This document shows, piece by piece, positions 36,138 through 44,683 of a stretch of DNA of 64,000 bases (positions within the stretch are counted from its first letter, which is position 1; each line of letters begins with the position of its first letter). The position numbers and the translations under genes were made by a program. The DNA lies in contig CAZSDP010000005.1 of assembly GCA_964605665.1 (NCBI GenBank), positions 62,001-126,000 of the forward strand, read 5' to 3'. This stretch comes from CAZSDP01 sp964605665 (lineage in GTDB: Bacteria; Planctomycetota; UBA8108; UBA1146). The notes under the pieces were generated by a model that had not been told where the DNA came from, did not search any database, and worked only from the letters and a program-made list of their open reading frames with translations.

Positions 36138-36442
36138 CGACTCTCCATTCAATTGGGGGCTCTCTGTCCTAGGATGAGAACCCCACAAGCTGTGTGAAGT
36201 CGCGCACCAACCGATCGAACTCTGCTTCGAGGGGGTGGCTCCTTTGGCACCAATTGGCGACAATTGTAGACTGTGGTCTAAAGAACGGGAGTGGATGCCG
36301 CCCGATGCGGGGTCTCGTCAGCTCTGACGCTTCACGGCTCGGTGAGATCAAACAGCGGATACGCCGCGAAGTGCTCTCTCTGCGTTTCTCATCACTATTG
36401 CGAGGGAGGATCCACCTCCTTCGCAGGGAGAATGACAACTCG
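36138..36442. other. divergent intergenic region
   Basis: About 300 bases between the divergent DUF1800 and small membrane protein genes. No convincing gene or RNA seen. Confidence 0.4.
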
Positions 36443-36994
36443 ATGCCTCCGATCCTCATCCGATATCGTCTCGATTGGCATGAGTACTGGCGTGCTCATG
36501 AGATCTGCTGGCGAGCGGAAACGGGACCACTGTTCTTGATGTTGGTCCCATTGACCGGCTGGGTTGCACTCATCACCGGATTTGTGATGGTGATTCTCAA
36601 CATCAGTGCCGACCTCGCCCCCGTTTTTTGGTTGTTTGGCCTGGCGTTCCTGTCGACGAAGCCGTTGCGCAGGTATTCGGCGCGGCGTGCGTTCGCAAAA
36701 CGGGGCGGGAGTGACGAAGTTTCGATTCTCTTCGAGAACGATGGAATTCAAGTCGAGCTGGGGGATAGACCTCCGCTGCAGAGTCTCTGGAGTCAATACC
36801 GGTTCGTTCTTGTCACCAGTGAGGGATTCTATCTGGAGGGGGGAGATCGGGGTGACAGGAATCGAACGGCGGGTCGAGCGACTTCGATCTGGCTTCCCTA
36901 TTCAGGATTTGTAGAGCAGGGTGAGATCGATCGTTTCGAGGCGGAAATTCAGCGTCGGAAACTCCCCATCCTCGACCGAAGCTCGGTGGGATGA
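36443..36994 (+). CDS. YcxB-like small membrane protein
   Basis: A 183-residue protein with two adjacent membrane segments (about 28-75, GPLFLMLVPLTGWVALITGF, then ADLAPVFWLFGLAFL) followed by a soluble beta domain (EVSILFENDGIQVE, WSQYRFVLVTSEGFYL, SIWLPYSGF). The pattern fits YcxB-like proteins of unknown function. ATG at 36443 lies behind GGGAG; the longer upstream frame is rejected because the region upstream codes on no known protein and has poor starts. Confidence 0.65.
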   Translation: MPPILIRYRLDWHEYWRAHEICWRAETGPLFLMLVPLTGWVALITGFVMVILNISADLAPVFWLFGLAFLSTKPLRRYSARRAFAKRGGSDEVSILFENDGIQVELGDRPPLQSLWSQYRFVLVTSEGFYLEGGDRGDRNRTAGRATSIWLPYSGFVEQGEIDRFEAEIQRRKLPILDRSSVG

Positions 36995-37090
36995 TCTTCA
37001 TGCTGGCAGATGCGTTCGGCGGGGAGTCTTCGCACCGGATCGATTTCCATCGAGAGACCGATCCGGCGCAGAGTCTTCGACCTCGAAACT

Positions 37091-38107
37091 CTAGCCCTTC
37101 TCCATCGCTGCTTGGTAGGTACCAGAGCGAGCAGCACTATTGAGTCTCGCTCGCTTTTCAAAGGCTGCAGCTCCGGAGGCGAATTGATCGTCACGTCCAC
37201 CCCAAGCACGCATGGCGGCGGCTTGAAGTGCGCGCCCATAGCTGTAAGTCAGCTGCCAAGGAGCTCCTCCCAGCTGATTCATGGCGTTGAGATGCGCGGT
37301 TGCATCTTCGTCACTCTGGCCTCCTGAAAGAAATGCGATCCCTGGGACGGCGGAAGGAACGCAGCGCTTCAAAGTCGAGAGGGTGCGCTCTGCGACTTCT
37401 TCGACTCCCGCCTGCTGGGCGCAATCGGTACCGGAGACCACCATGTTCGGCTTGAGGACGATGCCCTCGAGGGAAACTCGTTGAGCGCTCAGTTGCGAGA
37501 AGACGACCTGAAGGGTCTCCTCCGTGACCGCTTGGCAGCGCTCAATCGTGTGGCCGCCATCCATCAACACTTCTGGTTCGACAATCGGCACGATTCCATT
37601 TTCTTGGCACAGTGCGGCGTAGCGTGCCAATGCATGTGCATTGCCCTCGATACAGCCTCGGGAGGGAATTTCATCGCCGATTGTGATCACAGCACGCCAC
37701 TTTGCGAAGCGAGCTCCCAACTCGTGATACTCCCGGAGGCGGTCGCGCAGTCCGTCGAGACCCTCGGTGATTTTCTCCTGCGGGTGACCCGCGAGCTCTT
37801 TTGCTCCAGTGTCGACTTTGATCCCCGGCACGATTCCGCGACTCGTCAGAAAATCAGGAATCGAAGTGCCATCGTCAGCGGCCTGACGAATCGTCTCGTC
37901 GTAGAGAATGACGCCGCTGATCGCCTCTGGGCAGATGTCAGAGCGGAAGAACATCAGACGGTACTGACGTCGACTCTCTTCGCTCGATTCGATTCCGAGA
38001 GCGTTGAATCTCTTGGTGATCGTGCCATGGCTCTCGTCTGCCGCGAGGATTCCTTTCCCGGGGGCAACCATCGCAAGGGCGATTTCGTGAAGGGTGGAGA
38101 GTTCCAT
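37091..38107 (-). CDS. class I fructose-bisphosphate aldolase
   Basis: A 338-residue aldolase of the eukaryotic-type class I, cleaving fructose 1,6-bisphosphate to triose phosphates in glycolysis/gluconeogenesis. Schiff-base lysine K219 in EGIVLKPNMVVSG, the other active-site residues D24 (ILAADES), K97 (PGIKVDTG) and K136 (FAKWRAV), E178 (IVEPEV) are all visible. Metal-independent. It starts ATG at 38107 with AGAGGAAG upstream. Stand-alone; the bL37-like gene lies upstream. Confidence 0.93.
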   Translation of the reverse strand: MELSTLHEIALAMVAPGKGILAADESHGTITKRFNALGIESSEESRRQYRLMFFRSDICPEAISGVILYDETIRQAADDGTSIPDFLTSRGIVPGIKVDTGAKELAGHPQEKITEGLDGLRDRLREYHELGARFAKWRAVITIGDEIPSRGCIEGNAHALARYAALCQENGIVPIVEPEVLMDGGHTIERCQAVTEETLQVVFSQLSAQRVSLEGIVLKPNMVVSGTDCAQQAGVEEVAERTLSTLKRCVPSAVPGIAFLSGGQSDEDATAHLNAMNQLGGAPWQLTYSYGRALQAAAMRAWGGRDDQFASGAAAFEKRARLNSAARSGTYQAAMEKG

Positions 38108-38315
38108 TCGGAGACTTCCTCTCAGTGGGGATCAGTGAAGGTCTCGAGAGAGCCATGCCTGCGGCCACTCGATCTGACCAGACACGAACCGACCACGCCC
38201 GGGAGGGGAGTTGCTCGCAGCAATTGTCCCGAGGTGGAAAGGAGGCAGACGCCAAAGGGGAACGGAGCAAGGGAGAGAGGAGAAACAGCAGTCGGTCGCA
38301 GGGCAGCGCCTCGAC

Positions 38316-38423
38316 TCAACCGTTCTTCTTCTCTGCCCGATTCCGCGCCTTGCGACGATTTGAATTCGCCGGACGCTTGCCGTGATTGGCCTTTTTGACC
38401 TTGCGCTTGTTTCTATTGACCAT
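38316..38423 (-). CDS. 35-residue basic protein, bL37-like ribosomal candidate
   Basis: ATG at 38423 to TGA at 38316 encodes a 35-residue, strongly basic peptide (MVNRNKRKVKKANHGKRPAN at the start). The ANHGKRP segment inside a Lys/Arg-rich sequence is shared, from memory, with the actinobacterial 50S protein bL37. The codon use is clean and the peptide has no Cys or hydrophobic stretch, as expected for an rRNA-binding tail. The ribosome-binding site is weak. Too short for usual gene calling. A stand-alone gene on the minus strand near other translation genes; the assignment is an inference. Confidence 0.6.
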   Translation of the reverse strand: MVNRNKRKVKKANHGKRPANSNRRKARNRAEKKNG

Positions 38424-38678
38424 GGTGCGGGAGTCTAGCGAAACGGAGCGGGGCGTCAACCTTCCGGGGCCATTCTGCCGGCATCAGGGTGGAGAATCGG
38501 GGCGGGAAATCGCCCCTGACCTTAGCTGGGCCCCTTTTCCGGTCGTCTGCTCTTACGCCGCTCTTCGACGGATTCGGCCTTATATTCCATAATTGAGTGT
38601 CGAGACGAGCTCGGTGACTCCCCCTTGAGCATCCACACCCTTTTGTTCTGGGAGAATCGAGACGTCCAAGGGGGCACG

Positions 38679-39008
38679 GTGGGGTCGATCGAAACAACGG
38701 TCTTTGACGAAGAGCGCATGGCAGCTGAACTTGAGGGTGATCGAGACCTACTTTATGAGGTCCTCTGGATCGGTCGTGATCAGATTCGGTCCGCCCTGCA
38801 ACGGCTCTCGGTGAGCGACCAGAGAAGCCAGCTGCAGGTGGCGGAGGAGATCGCCACGCTCGCGGCCACGATCCAGGCGCGTTGTGTACTCGAAGTCGCC
38901 TCTCAGATCGCAGGAATGGACCCGACCTCAGCAGATCTCGAGAAAATGGTGAATCGTCTGGAGCGAGAAGGGGAGCGATTTCTCCTCGAAACACGGCTTG
39001 TTCTCTGA
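38679..39008 (+). CDS. HPt-like four-helix protein lacking the phospho-histidine
   Basis: A 109-residue all-helical protein whose layout (LEGDRDLLYEVLWIGRDQIRSAL, then VAEEIATLAATIQARCVLEV, then DLEKMVNRLEREGERFL) mirrors histidine-phosphotransfer domains, but the position of the conserved His in AHxLKG is occupied by the EEIATLA segment with no histidine. The GTG start at 38679 follows AAGGGGG. It could be a binding domain for response regulators without phosphotransfer. The family call is uncertain. Confidence 0.5.
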   Translation: MGSIETTVFDEERMAAELEGDRDLLYEVLWIGRDQIRSALQRLSVSDQRSQLQVAEEIATLAATIQARCVLEVASQIAGMDPTSADLEKMVNRLEREGERFLLETRLVL

Positions 39009-39117
39009 GTGAAGAGAGCTGAACACGGGCCTGCAACCCTCCGCTCCCCTTGCGTGTCCCCTGCGTTCCCGGCAAGATCTCCCCAAGGTAGGGAGAGTCA
39101 GAGAGCCAGGAGGGGAA

Positions 39118-39900
39118 ATGGGTTCAGACGAACAGGTACCTCCTTCCCCCGCGGAAGGTGCACCTGATCCCGGGAAACAAGACACGTCTTGGGAGGCGAA
39201 TCCCCAGCGCGTCGGGGCTGAGATTTCAGAGAACGCCCTGACGTCGAGGTTCCCCGCCGCCAATCTCACCGTGCTTGCCCACCTCTATCGGGGCGAACTC
39301 GCACGGTCGAATGTTTGGCGTCAAAAGATGGACATGACCACCCACTGGTCTGTCATCAGTACGACTGCTCTCGTTTCGATCGCATTTTCGAATCCGAGAA
39401 CCCACCACCTCGTGATGCCTTTCTGTTCGCTGCTGCTGTTCTTGCTCCTCATCGTCGAATCTCGTCGCTACCGCTTTTTTGACGTTTGGCGCACTCGAGT
39501 CCGGATGTTGGAAGTGCATCTGATGGTTCCTGCGCTCTACAACGACAAAAATCTGATCGAGGGGGACTGGCGAGAGGTCCTTTGCAACGATCTTCTCATG
39601 CCCACCTACAAGATGGGCTTTTGGGAATCGGTCGGGCGGCGCCTCGCGCGGACCTACATCTTCCTCTTCTCGATCGCTTTCCTGGCATGGGTTTTCAAGG
39701 TGTACGATCGATCGACTTCGGAGGGGATTTCGTTCTTGAAAGCATTCGGGATCGGGGAGATTTCACCGATCATCGTGCTCTGTGTGGTTGGCGCCATCAA
39801 CCTTACCCCGTGGTTGATCTTGTTCTGGACACGGAAGTCTCGGGAAGCCAGCGGTGAGATTCGCCGGAAGGATCCCAATCGACGACGTTGGCCTATTTAA
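39118..39900 (+). CDS. DUF2270 membrane protein
   Basis: A 260-residue protein. A disordered N-terminus (1-40) is followed by the DUF2270 signature: LAHLYRGELARSNVWRQKMD, THWSVISTTALVSIAFSN, then SRRYRFFDVWRTRVRMLE, with four membrane segments in two pairs (about 75-110 and 185-245). Function unknown. ATG 39118 has GGAGGGGAA upstream. The neighbouring 39952 gene is 51 bases downstream, probably one operon. Confidence 0.85.
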   Translation: MGSDEQVPPSPAEGAPDPGKQDTSWEANPQRVGAEISENALTSRFPAANLTVLAHLYRGELARSNVWRQKMDMTTHWSVISTTALVSIAFSNPRTHHLVMPFCSLLLFLLLIVESRRYRFFDVWRTRVRMLEVHLMVPALYNDKNLIEGDWREVLCNDLLMPTYKMGFWESVGRRLARTYIFLFSIAFLAWVFKVYDRSTSEGISFLKAFGIGEISPIIVLCVVGAINLTPWLILFWTRKSREASGEIRRKDPNRRRWPI

Positions 39901-39951
39901 GAAGTTGGTTGCTCCTAGCAGGACTTGTTGAGCACTCAGGAGGAGACCAAC

Positions 39952-40326
39952 GTGCCCCCGTTGTTTGTTACGGTTTCACTCATTCTATCTACCGTGATTC
40001 TCCTCTCGATTTACTACGGTGTCTCGCAGCGTAAAAATCGAGAGCGGCATATTCGGATCATGGTCTCTTGCGGAATCGCAGATATCCTCTTGGTTCTGGC
40101 GATCGTGTACTTTCGTCGCGCATTACCGAAAGCGATGGAAGCGGATACGACCATTTTGAAAGTCCATCTGGTGTTTTCGATTCCGGCGCTACTCTTGTGG
40201 TTCACGGCGTTCTGGTCGGGAATTCAGCGCAAGAAAGAGAAGTGTTTGAGATTCCATCGCTGGAATGCGATCTCATTTCTCGTCGCTCGCACTGGAAACT
40301 GGGTGACGAGCTTCTTCGTCTATTGA
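39952..40326 (+). CDS. DUF420-like four-helix membrane protein
   Basis: A 124-residue membrane protein with four helices (about 2-22, 40-57, 70-93, 100-120) and histidines H33, H73, H103 near membrane edges as in DUF420/CtaM-like proteins linked to cytochrome oxidase. The GTG start at 39952 is chosen because of the strong AGGAGGAG upstream; the TTG at 39925 is an alternative. The 3' end overlaps the convergent TPR gene by 7 bases. Confidence 0.65.
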   Translation: MPPLFVTVSLILSTVILLSIYYGVSQRKNRERHIRIMVSCGIADILLVLAIVYFRRALPKAMEADTTILKVHLVFSIPALLLWFTAFWSGIQRKKEKCLRFHRWNAISFLVARTGNWVTSFFVY

Positions 40327-41405
40327 TCGCCAGTTTTGCGCCAGCGTGCCGCTTCCGCTTCGGCACCTCTCGCTTCAAGTAGCTCGACCAGTGGACCTCT
40401 GAGTTCTTCGATGCTCGGCTGCCTCTCGAGAAGAGTGATACAAAGTTGCTCTGCGTCTGAACTGCGCCCTAGTGAGCGGAGTGCTGCGACAGATCCCAGT
40501 GCAGGTCTGGGATCGAGAGGACGGAAGGCTGCCGAGCGAGCGAAGTGATCGAGCGCACGTCCGTGTGCTCCCAACTCCTGATAGAGGACCGCGATTTCGA
40601 GCAGAATCTCGAAGTCGGCTGGGGACCCGTTCAACCGTTCTCTCAACAGTGAAACTTGCTGTTTCCCCTCCAGGATTTTGCGGTACTGAGCCCAGGCGCG
40701 TTCACTCTTTTCTCTTTGTTCCTGGCGCCCCAGGGTGAGCGCGAGATTGTAGGCCGCTCCATGGTGTAGCGGGTCTGCCTTGAGGACTTCCTGCAGAGCA
40801 GATTGCGCAGCCTCGATCTTGCTCTCCGCCAAGTCGATCAACGCGAGTCGGTAGCGCGCCCTCATAAATGCAGAATCGAGCTGAAGCGCTCTTTGGTAGG
40901 CGGCCTTCGCTTGCTCGTCTTCTCCCAGCGCTGCACGAGCGAGCCCGATCCCAAAGAAACCTCTGACTTGCAGTAGAGTTTCTGGGCGAGAGGCGAGAGC
41001 GTCGAAGACGGCGAGAGCCTCTTCGTTTCGTTCGAGGGCGAGGAGGGCTCGTCCATGATGGAACATCTTTCCTTCGAGCCCCGGATCGAGTTCGATCGCT
41101 TTTTCGAATGCGCTGACCGCTTCCGAAAATCGCTGTAACGCGTAGCAGGCTTCTGCCCGAAGGGCGTGGAGGCCTGCATCCTCAGGATCATTCTTCAGTC
41201 GATTTTCGATGAGGGTGAGGGCGCGAATCGCCTCTTCGGCGACGAGGAGTCTCCTCGCTTCTCTACGGACATCCGCCAGAGGAGGAAGTCCGACCGCGAA
41301 TTGGCCGAGGGCACTTTTGATGGGGGTGGGGGCAATTGGAAGTCCCAGGATGAGGGCCGCCAAAAGGGTGTAGAAATTCAGCGGTCGACGAGTGCCGCTC
41401 ACCAT
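40320..41405 (-). CDS. exported TPR-repeat protein
   Basis: A 361-residue protein with an N-terminal signal sequence (about 10-35) and seven to eight tetratricopeptide repeats throughout (for example RFSEAVSAFEKAIELDP, DEQAKAAYQRALQLDS, RALDHFARSAAFRP). A scaffold for protein-protein contacts in the periplasm or at the membrane; no enzymatic part. Confidence 0.8.
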   Translation of the reverse strand: MVSGTRRPLNFYTLLAALILGLPIAPTPIKSALGQFAVGLPPLADVRREARRLLVAEEAIRALTLIENRLKNDPEDAGLHALRAEACYALQRFSEAVSAFEKAIELDPGLEGKMFHHGRALLALERNEEALAVFDALASRPETLLQVRGFFGIGLARAALGEDEQAKAAYQRALQLDSAFMRARYRLALIDLAESKIEAAQSALQEVLKADPLHHGAAYNLALTLGRQEQREKSERAWAQYRKILEGKQQVSLLRERLNGSPADFEILLEIAVLYQELGAHGRALDHFARSAAFRPLDPRPALGSVAALRSLGRSSDAEQLCITLLERQPSIEELRGPLVELLEARGAEAEAARWRKTGDQ

Positions 41406-41706
41406 GAAGGACCTCCTTACGGCGCATCCTACAGATCATCGGTGAGATGACGAGCGAGGTTCTGTCACTGGAGAGAGCCGATCGAGAAGTCGAAACTCGG
41501 AACGGCAGCGCTCCTCTCAGGCAGAGGTTTTCCCCAGCCACGGTACAAGTCGTCGGTGTGCTCGAGTGATCGATTCGATCGAGATTTCGAAGCGGCTGCG
41601 GTTTCGGCCTTCCTGTGCCGGTCGATGTGTAAACTACCGTGGATCGTTCAATAACGGCGATTGAAGCGGCCTCCGGGGGGCTCTGGGATCATTCGGGAGC
41701 TGAGAC
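41406..41706. other. intergenic region upstream of tRNA genes
   Basis: About 300 bases between the minus-strand TPR gene and the tRNA promoter. Several short palindromes of the GATCGATTCGATC type, no gene recognised. Confidence 0.4.
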
Positions 41707-41734
41707 TTGACGCTTTGAGTGGGACTCGTAGACT
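41707..41734 (+). promoter_or_regulatory. sigma-70-type promoter of the tRNA-Leu/tRNA-Val unit
   Basis: TTGACG (41707-41712), 16 bases, TAGACT (41729-41734), twenty bases before the first tRNA. Agrees well with the housekeeping consensus. Confidence 0.6.
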
Positions 41735-41754
41735 GTTCCACCCTCGTAATCCGT

Positions 41755-41839
41755 GCCGAAGTGGCGGAATTGGCAGACGCGCTAGGTTCAGGTCCTAGTG
41801 GGGGTTAACCCCGTGGAGGTTCGAGTCCTCTCTTCGGCA
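41755..41839 (+). tRNA. tRNA-Leu (CAG)
   Basis: Acceptor GCCGAAG (41755-41761) pairs with CTTCGGC (41832-41838), discriminator A. Anticodon stem CTAGG/CCTAG encloses TTCAGGT, anticodon CAG. A long variable arm (GTGGGGGTTAACCCCGT) identifies a class II leucine tRNA. TPsiC loop GGTTCGAGTCC present. CCA is not encoded. Confidence 0.95.
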
Positions 41840-41853
41840 TTGCTTTGACAATG

Positions 41854-41929
41854 GGGCGATTAACTCAGCGGCTAGAGTGCTACCTTCACACGGTAGAAGT
41901 CACTGGTTCAAGTCCAGTATCGCCCACCA
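41854..41929 (+). tRNA. tRNA-Val (CAC)
   Basis: Acceptor GGGCGAT pairs with ATCGCCC (41919-41925); A then CCA (41927-41929) is encoded. Anticodon stem CTACC/GGTAG around TTCACAC, anticodon CAC. TPsiC arm GGTTCAAGTCC. Fifteen bases after tRNA-Leu, so one transcript. Confidence 0.95.
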
Positions 41930-41943
41930 GAATTTCCTGGAAG

Positions 41944-41970
41944 AGCCGGCGCCATCGCGCCGGCTTTTTC
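41944..41970 (+). terminator. intrinsic terminator after the tRNA pair
   Basis: A 9-bp stem (AGCCGGCGC with GCGCCGGCT), loop CATC, and a run of five T at 41965-41969. Confidence 0.88.
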
Positions 41971-42070
41971 ACATGGTGGAGAGGACGTGAGTTCCACTCC
42001 ACGTTGGATCGTCTTCTTGAGACGAGATCGCTCGACGATTCAGAGGCGTTCGTTCGCGGAGTTGATCGAG

Positions 42071-42115
42071 TAGACTGTGAATAGGCAGACTGTGAATAGG
42101 GAAACTGTGATCGAG
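42071..42115. repeat. 15-base tandem near-repeat upstream of smpB
   Basis: Three consecutive 15-base units (TAGACTGTGAATAGG, CAGACTGTGAATAGG, GAAACTGTGATCGAG) in the leader of smpB. The last unit diverges. No function assigned. Confidence 0.7.
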
Positions 42116-42232
42116 TAGAGTGCTCGTGCTGAATCTCCTTTCCAATCAACTTCGAATTCGGATTTGATCGATTCGGTGGGGAGGTAGATTCGAGATCTGT
42201 ACTCCTTCGATTCGGCGGCGACCGGAGATGTC

Positions 42233-42679
42233 GTGAAGATCATCGCTCAAAACAAAAAAGCTCGCCATGAGGTGGCCATCGAAGAGAATTTTGAAGCAGG
42301 GCTTGAGCTTCGTGGTAGCGAGGTCAAATCTCTGCGGCAGGGAAAGGTCTCTCTCGGCGAAGCGTATGTGCGGATTCGCGATGGAGAGGCTTTCTTACTG
42401 AAAGCGAACATCTCTGAATACTCCCACGGTGGGTATGCGAATCATGAGCCTCTCAGGCCGAGGAAGATGTTGTTGCACCGCCGAGAGATCGAGAAGCTGC
42501 GAGTGAAGATCGAACAGAAGGGGATGACTGTTGTCCCACTGAAGATCTACTTCAATGAAAAGGGCCGCATCAAACTCGAAATCGGCGTGGGTAAGGGTAA
42601 GAAGCTCCATGACAAGCGTAAATCGATTCAAGATCGAGATACGAAGCGTCAAATCGATCGAGCGATGAAGCAGCGCTAG
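42233..42679 (+). CDS. smpB: SsrA-binding protein SmpB
   Basis: A 148-residue RNA-binding protein required for trans-translation; it binds the tRNA-like domain of tmRNA and brings it to stalled ribosomes. Signature stretches: IAQNKKARHEVAIEE, LELRGSEVKSLRQGKVSL, HEPLRPRKMLLHRREI and the basic tail GKKLHDKRKSIQDRD. Usual length. The GTG start at 42233 has GGAG seven bases upstream. The tmRNA gene follows 116 bases downstream on the same strand, a linkage seen in several bacterial phyla. Confidence 0.97.
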   Translation: MKIIAQNKKARHEVAIEENFEAGLELRGSEVKSLRQGKVSLGEAYVRIRDGEAFLLKANISEYSHGGYANHEPLRPRKMLLHRREIEKLRVKIEQKGMTVVPLKIYFNEKGRIKLEIGVGKGKKLHDKRKSIQDRDTKRQIDRAMKQR

Positions 42680-42795
42680 AGGACAGAATCCTCTGATTTT
42701 TTGCCCAGGCGTATCGCCGTTTCTTCTGGGCGGATACGATCCCCACCATCGATCTTCTCCCCAAAGATTGGACAGTCGAATTCAAAAAACTCATT

Positions 42796-43150
42796 GGGGG
42801 CGAAACGGTTTCGACCGGACGTAGAAAGGTAGAGTGGCGGGCAGAGGTTGTCAGGAGGCCTCTCAAAACACCTGGCAAAACTTTTGACTGCGAACAACAA
42901 CTTCGCACTGGCTGCCTAATTGCGGCCCCTTCCCCCGTTTGCTCGCCCGGGGCGGGCGGGTGGGAGGCCATCAATCCGGGCTGGCTCGAAAGGTCTGCGC
43001 CGTAGGACCTCAGAGCGAGAATTACTTCGGCCGTCTTGACCATGGATCCTGTTCGTCGGAGCCGGTCTTGCCGTAACAAATGACGAACTATGCCTGTAGA
43101 AGCTCTGCTGGACGCGTTTCGGGACCCGGGTTCGACTCCCGGCGCCTCCA
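42796..43150 (+). ncRNA. ssrA: transfer-messenger RNA (tmRNA)
   Basis: 5' end GGGGGCGAAACGGTTTCGACC and 3' TPsiC region CCCGGGTTCGACTCCCGG are the standard tmRNA signatures. The acceptor stem GGGGGCG (42796-42802) pairs with CGCCTCC (43143-43149) and contains the G3-U70 pair required for alanyl-tRNA synthetase; discriminator A, CCA not encoded. The tag reading frame starts at GCG 42890 and ends TAA 42917-42919, encoding ANNNFALAA, ending in the ALAA degron as expected for ClpXP-type recognition. Length 355 bases. A T-rich run follows at 43152-43157. Confidence 0.96.
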
Positions 43151-43341
43151 TGTTTTTTGGCCCTAGAAACCGAGCTAGAGGTTGTTTGGGGTACGAGTGG
43201 ACGAAATAGCAACGGCATCGCATTCTTCCTTATACCGCGACAACGGCTCCGGTCAGAAGATGGATCGAGTCCAGCATTGTCGCAATTAGGGTGCTCTCGC
43301 GGCGATTTGCAGCGGGAGACGTTCACCAGGTAAAGGGGAAT

Positions 43342-43680
43342 ATGGTGGATGCGACGAATCAGGCGCAAAACACGCCTCTGTATAGCGAATTGGCTCTCGA
43401 TGAGACAATGCGCGACCTTCTCGAGTCCTTTGTGTCGCAGTTGCCGAGCCGCGCAGCCGCGATGACTGTCGCATGTCGTAGTGGCGACATGAAGCAGTTG
43501 AAGCTACTTGCCCATCAGTTGAAGGGCGCTGCGGGAAGCTATGGGTTCTTGCCGATCAGCGAGGCCTGCCGACAGCTCGAATCGACCGTTGAAGGGGACG
43601 AGATCACCGAGGCGCTTCGATCGGCGATGACGACTGTCGTCGTCTTGTGCCAGCGAGCGACACACCTCCCCAAGAGCTGA
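43342..43680 (+). CDS. single-domain histidine phosphotransfer (HPt) protein
   Basis: A 112-residue four-helix protein with the HPt motif LLAHQLKGAAGSYGFLPI; the histidine in AHQLKG is the phosphorylated residue in phosphorelays. Preceded by a helix FVSQLPSRAAAMTVACRSGD and followed by ACRQLESTVEG, as in the family. No kinase or receiver domain is attached and none is encoded nearby, so its partners must be elsewhere. ATG 43342 has AAGGGGAA upstream; the frame opens 17 codons earlier without a better signal. Confidence 0.88.
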   Translation: MVDATNQAQNTPLYSELALDETMRDLLESFVSQLPSRAAAMTVACRSGDMKQLKLLAHQLKGAAGSYGFLPISEACRQLESTVEGDEITEALRSAMTTVVVLCQRATHLPKS

Positions 43681-43767
43681 GATTCCATCCCTTAGAAAAC
43701 CGATTTGAACTTCCTTTTCGTCGGTGACGCACCCCGATATCCTCCTTCGCACTCGAAGGAGGCTCGG

Positions 43768-44676
43768 TTGAATCGACGGAAGCGTAGCAGCCGCACTGGA
43801 GGGCTGCTCCTTTGGAAGCCGCGTGGGATCTCATCGCGCCGCGCGCTCGAAGTGGCGCAAGGTGCCCTCGCCGAGGGACCGCTCGGGCACACTGGAACAC
43901 TCGACCCCCTCGCAGAGGGACTTCTTCTCCTCCTCGGTGGAGAAGCGAGGAAATTCCAGTCGATTCTCACCGATCACACCAAGAGTTATCGCGCTGAAGT
44001 GACGTTCGGGGTCTGCTCTCAGAGTGAAGACGCCGAGGGTCCACTCTATTCACCGATTCCGAGGGGAAACCTCCCGACGAGCTCCGAGGTGGAAGCCGCT
44101 CTGGAGCAATTTCGTGGAGGCTATGAGCAGATTCCTCCCGGACACTCGGCAGTTCGCGTCGATGGCCAGAGAGCCTGGAAGCGAGCTCGTCGAGGAGAGA
44201 CCTTCACCCTGCCCGCACGTTCTGTCGAAATCACCACGCTCAAGGTTGCTGACTCTGAGGCTGGGCGTGACGGCGTTTCGCTTTCATCGATGACGATCGA
44301 CGTCGATTGTGGATCGGGAACCTACATCCGATCACTGGCGCGAGATCTCGGGGCCGCGATCGGTTGCGGAGCGTATCTCAGCGGTTTGGTGAGAACCCGG
44401 CTGGGAGGATTAGAGGCAGAGGCCGCGACTCCACTCGAAGAGGTGCACCCCGGTGATTGGATGGAGTTGGAGGAGGTTGTGGCCGGTCTACCGAGAATCG
44501 AAGTTGATGCGGAGACCCGCGATCGCCTCTCCCAAGGACAGCGAGTTCCGCTCGCCGAGTCGCACCGATCTGGAGATGGGCGGGGTCCGTTCGCGATCTG
44601 GTGTTCCGACTTGGTGGTCGGAATCGGAGAGCTTCGCGGAAGCGTGATTCAGCCGCGGCGCTGGCTCGATCGTTGA
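43768..44676 (+). CDS. truB: tRNA pseudouridine-55 synthase TruB
   Basis: A 302-residue enzyme making pseudouridine 55 in the TPsiC arm of tRNAs. Catalytic aspartate D46 in GHTGTLDPLAEG, later KSYRAEVTFG, GSGTYIRSLARDLG and the C-terminal PUA-like tail. The TTG start at 43768 is chosen because GAAGGAGG stands eight bases upstream; an earlier TTG at 43705 would add 21 residues. Commonly linked with ribosome genes, here with smpB/ssrA and HPt. Confidence 0.92.
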   Translation: MNRRKRSSRTGGLLLWKPRGISSRRALEVAQGALAEGPLGHTGTLDPLAEGLLLLLGGEARKFQSILTDHTKSYRAEVTFGVCSQSEDAEGPLYSPIPRGNLPTSSEVEAALEQFRGGYEQIPPGHSAVRVDGQRAWKRARRGETFTLPARSVEITTLKVADSEAGRDGVSLSSMTIDVDCGSGTYIRSLARDLGAAIGCGAYLSGLVRTRLGGLEAEAATPLEEVHPGDWMELEEVVAGLPRIEVDAETRDRLSQGQRVPLAESHRSGDGRGPFAIWCSDLVVGIGELRGSVIQPRRWLDR

Positions 44677-44683
44677 GCGACAG

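Noticed and set aside
37481..38398. 305-codon plus-strand open frame antisense to the aldolase gene
   Set aside because: The aldolase has all active-site residues on the other strand; this frame shows no domain.
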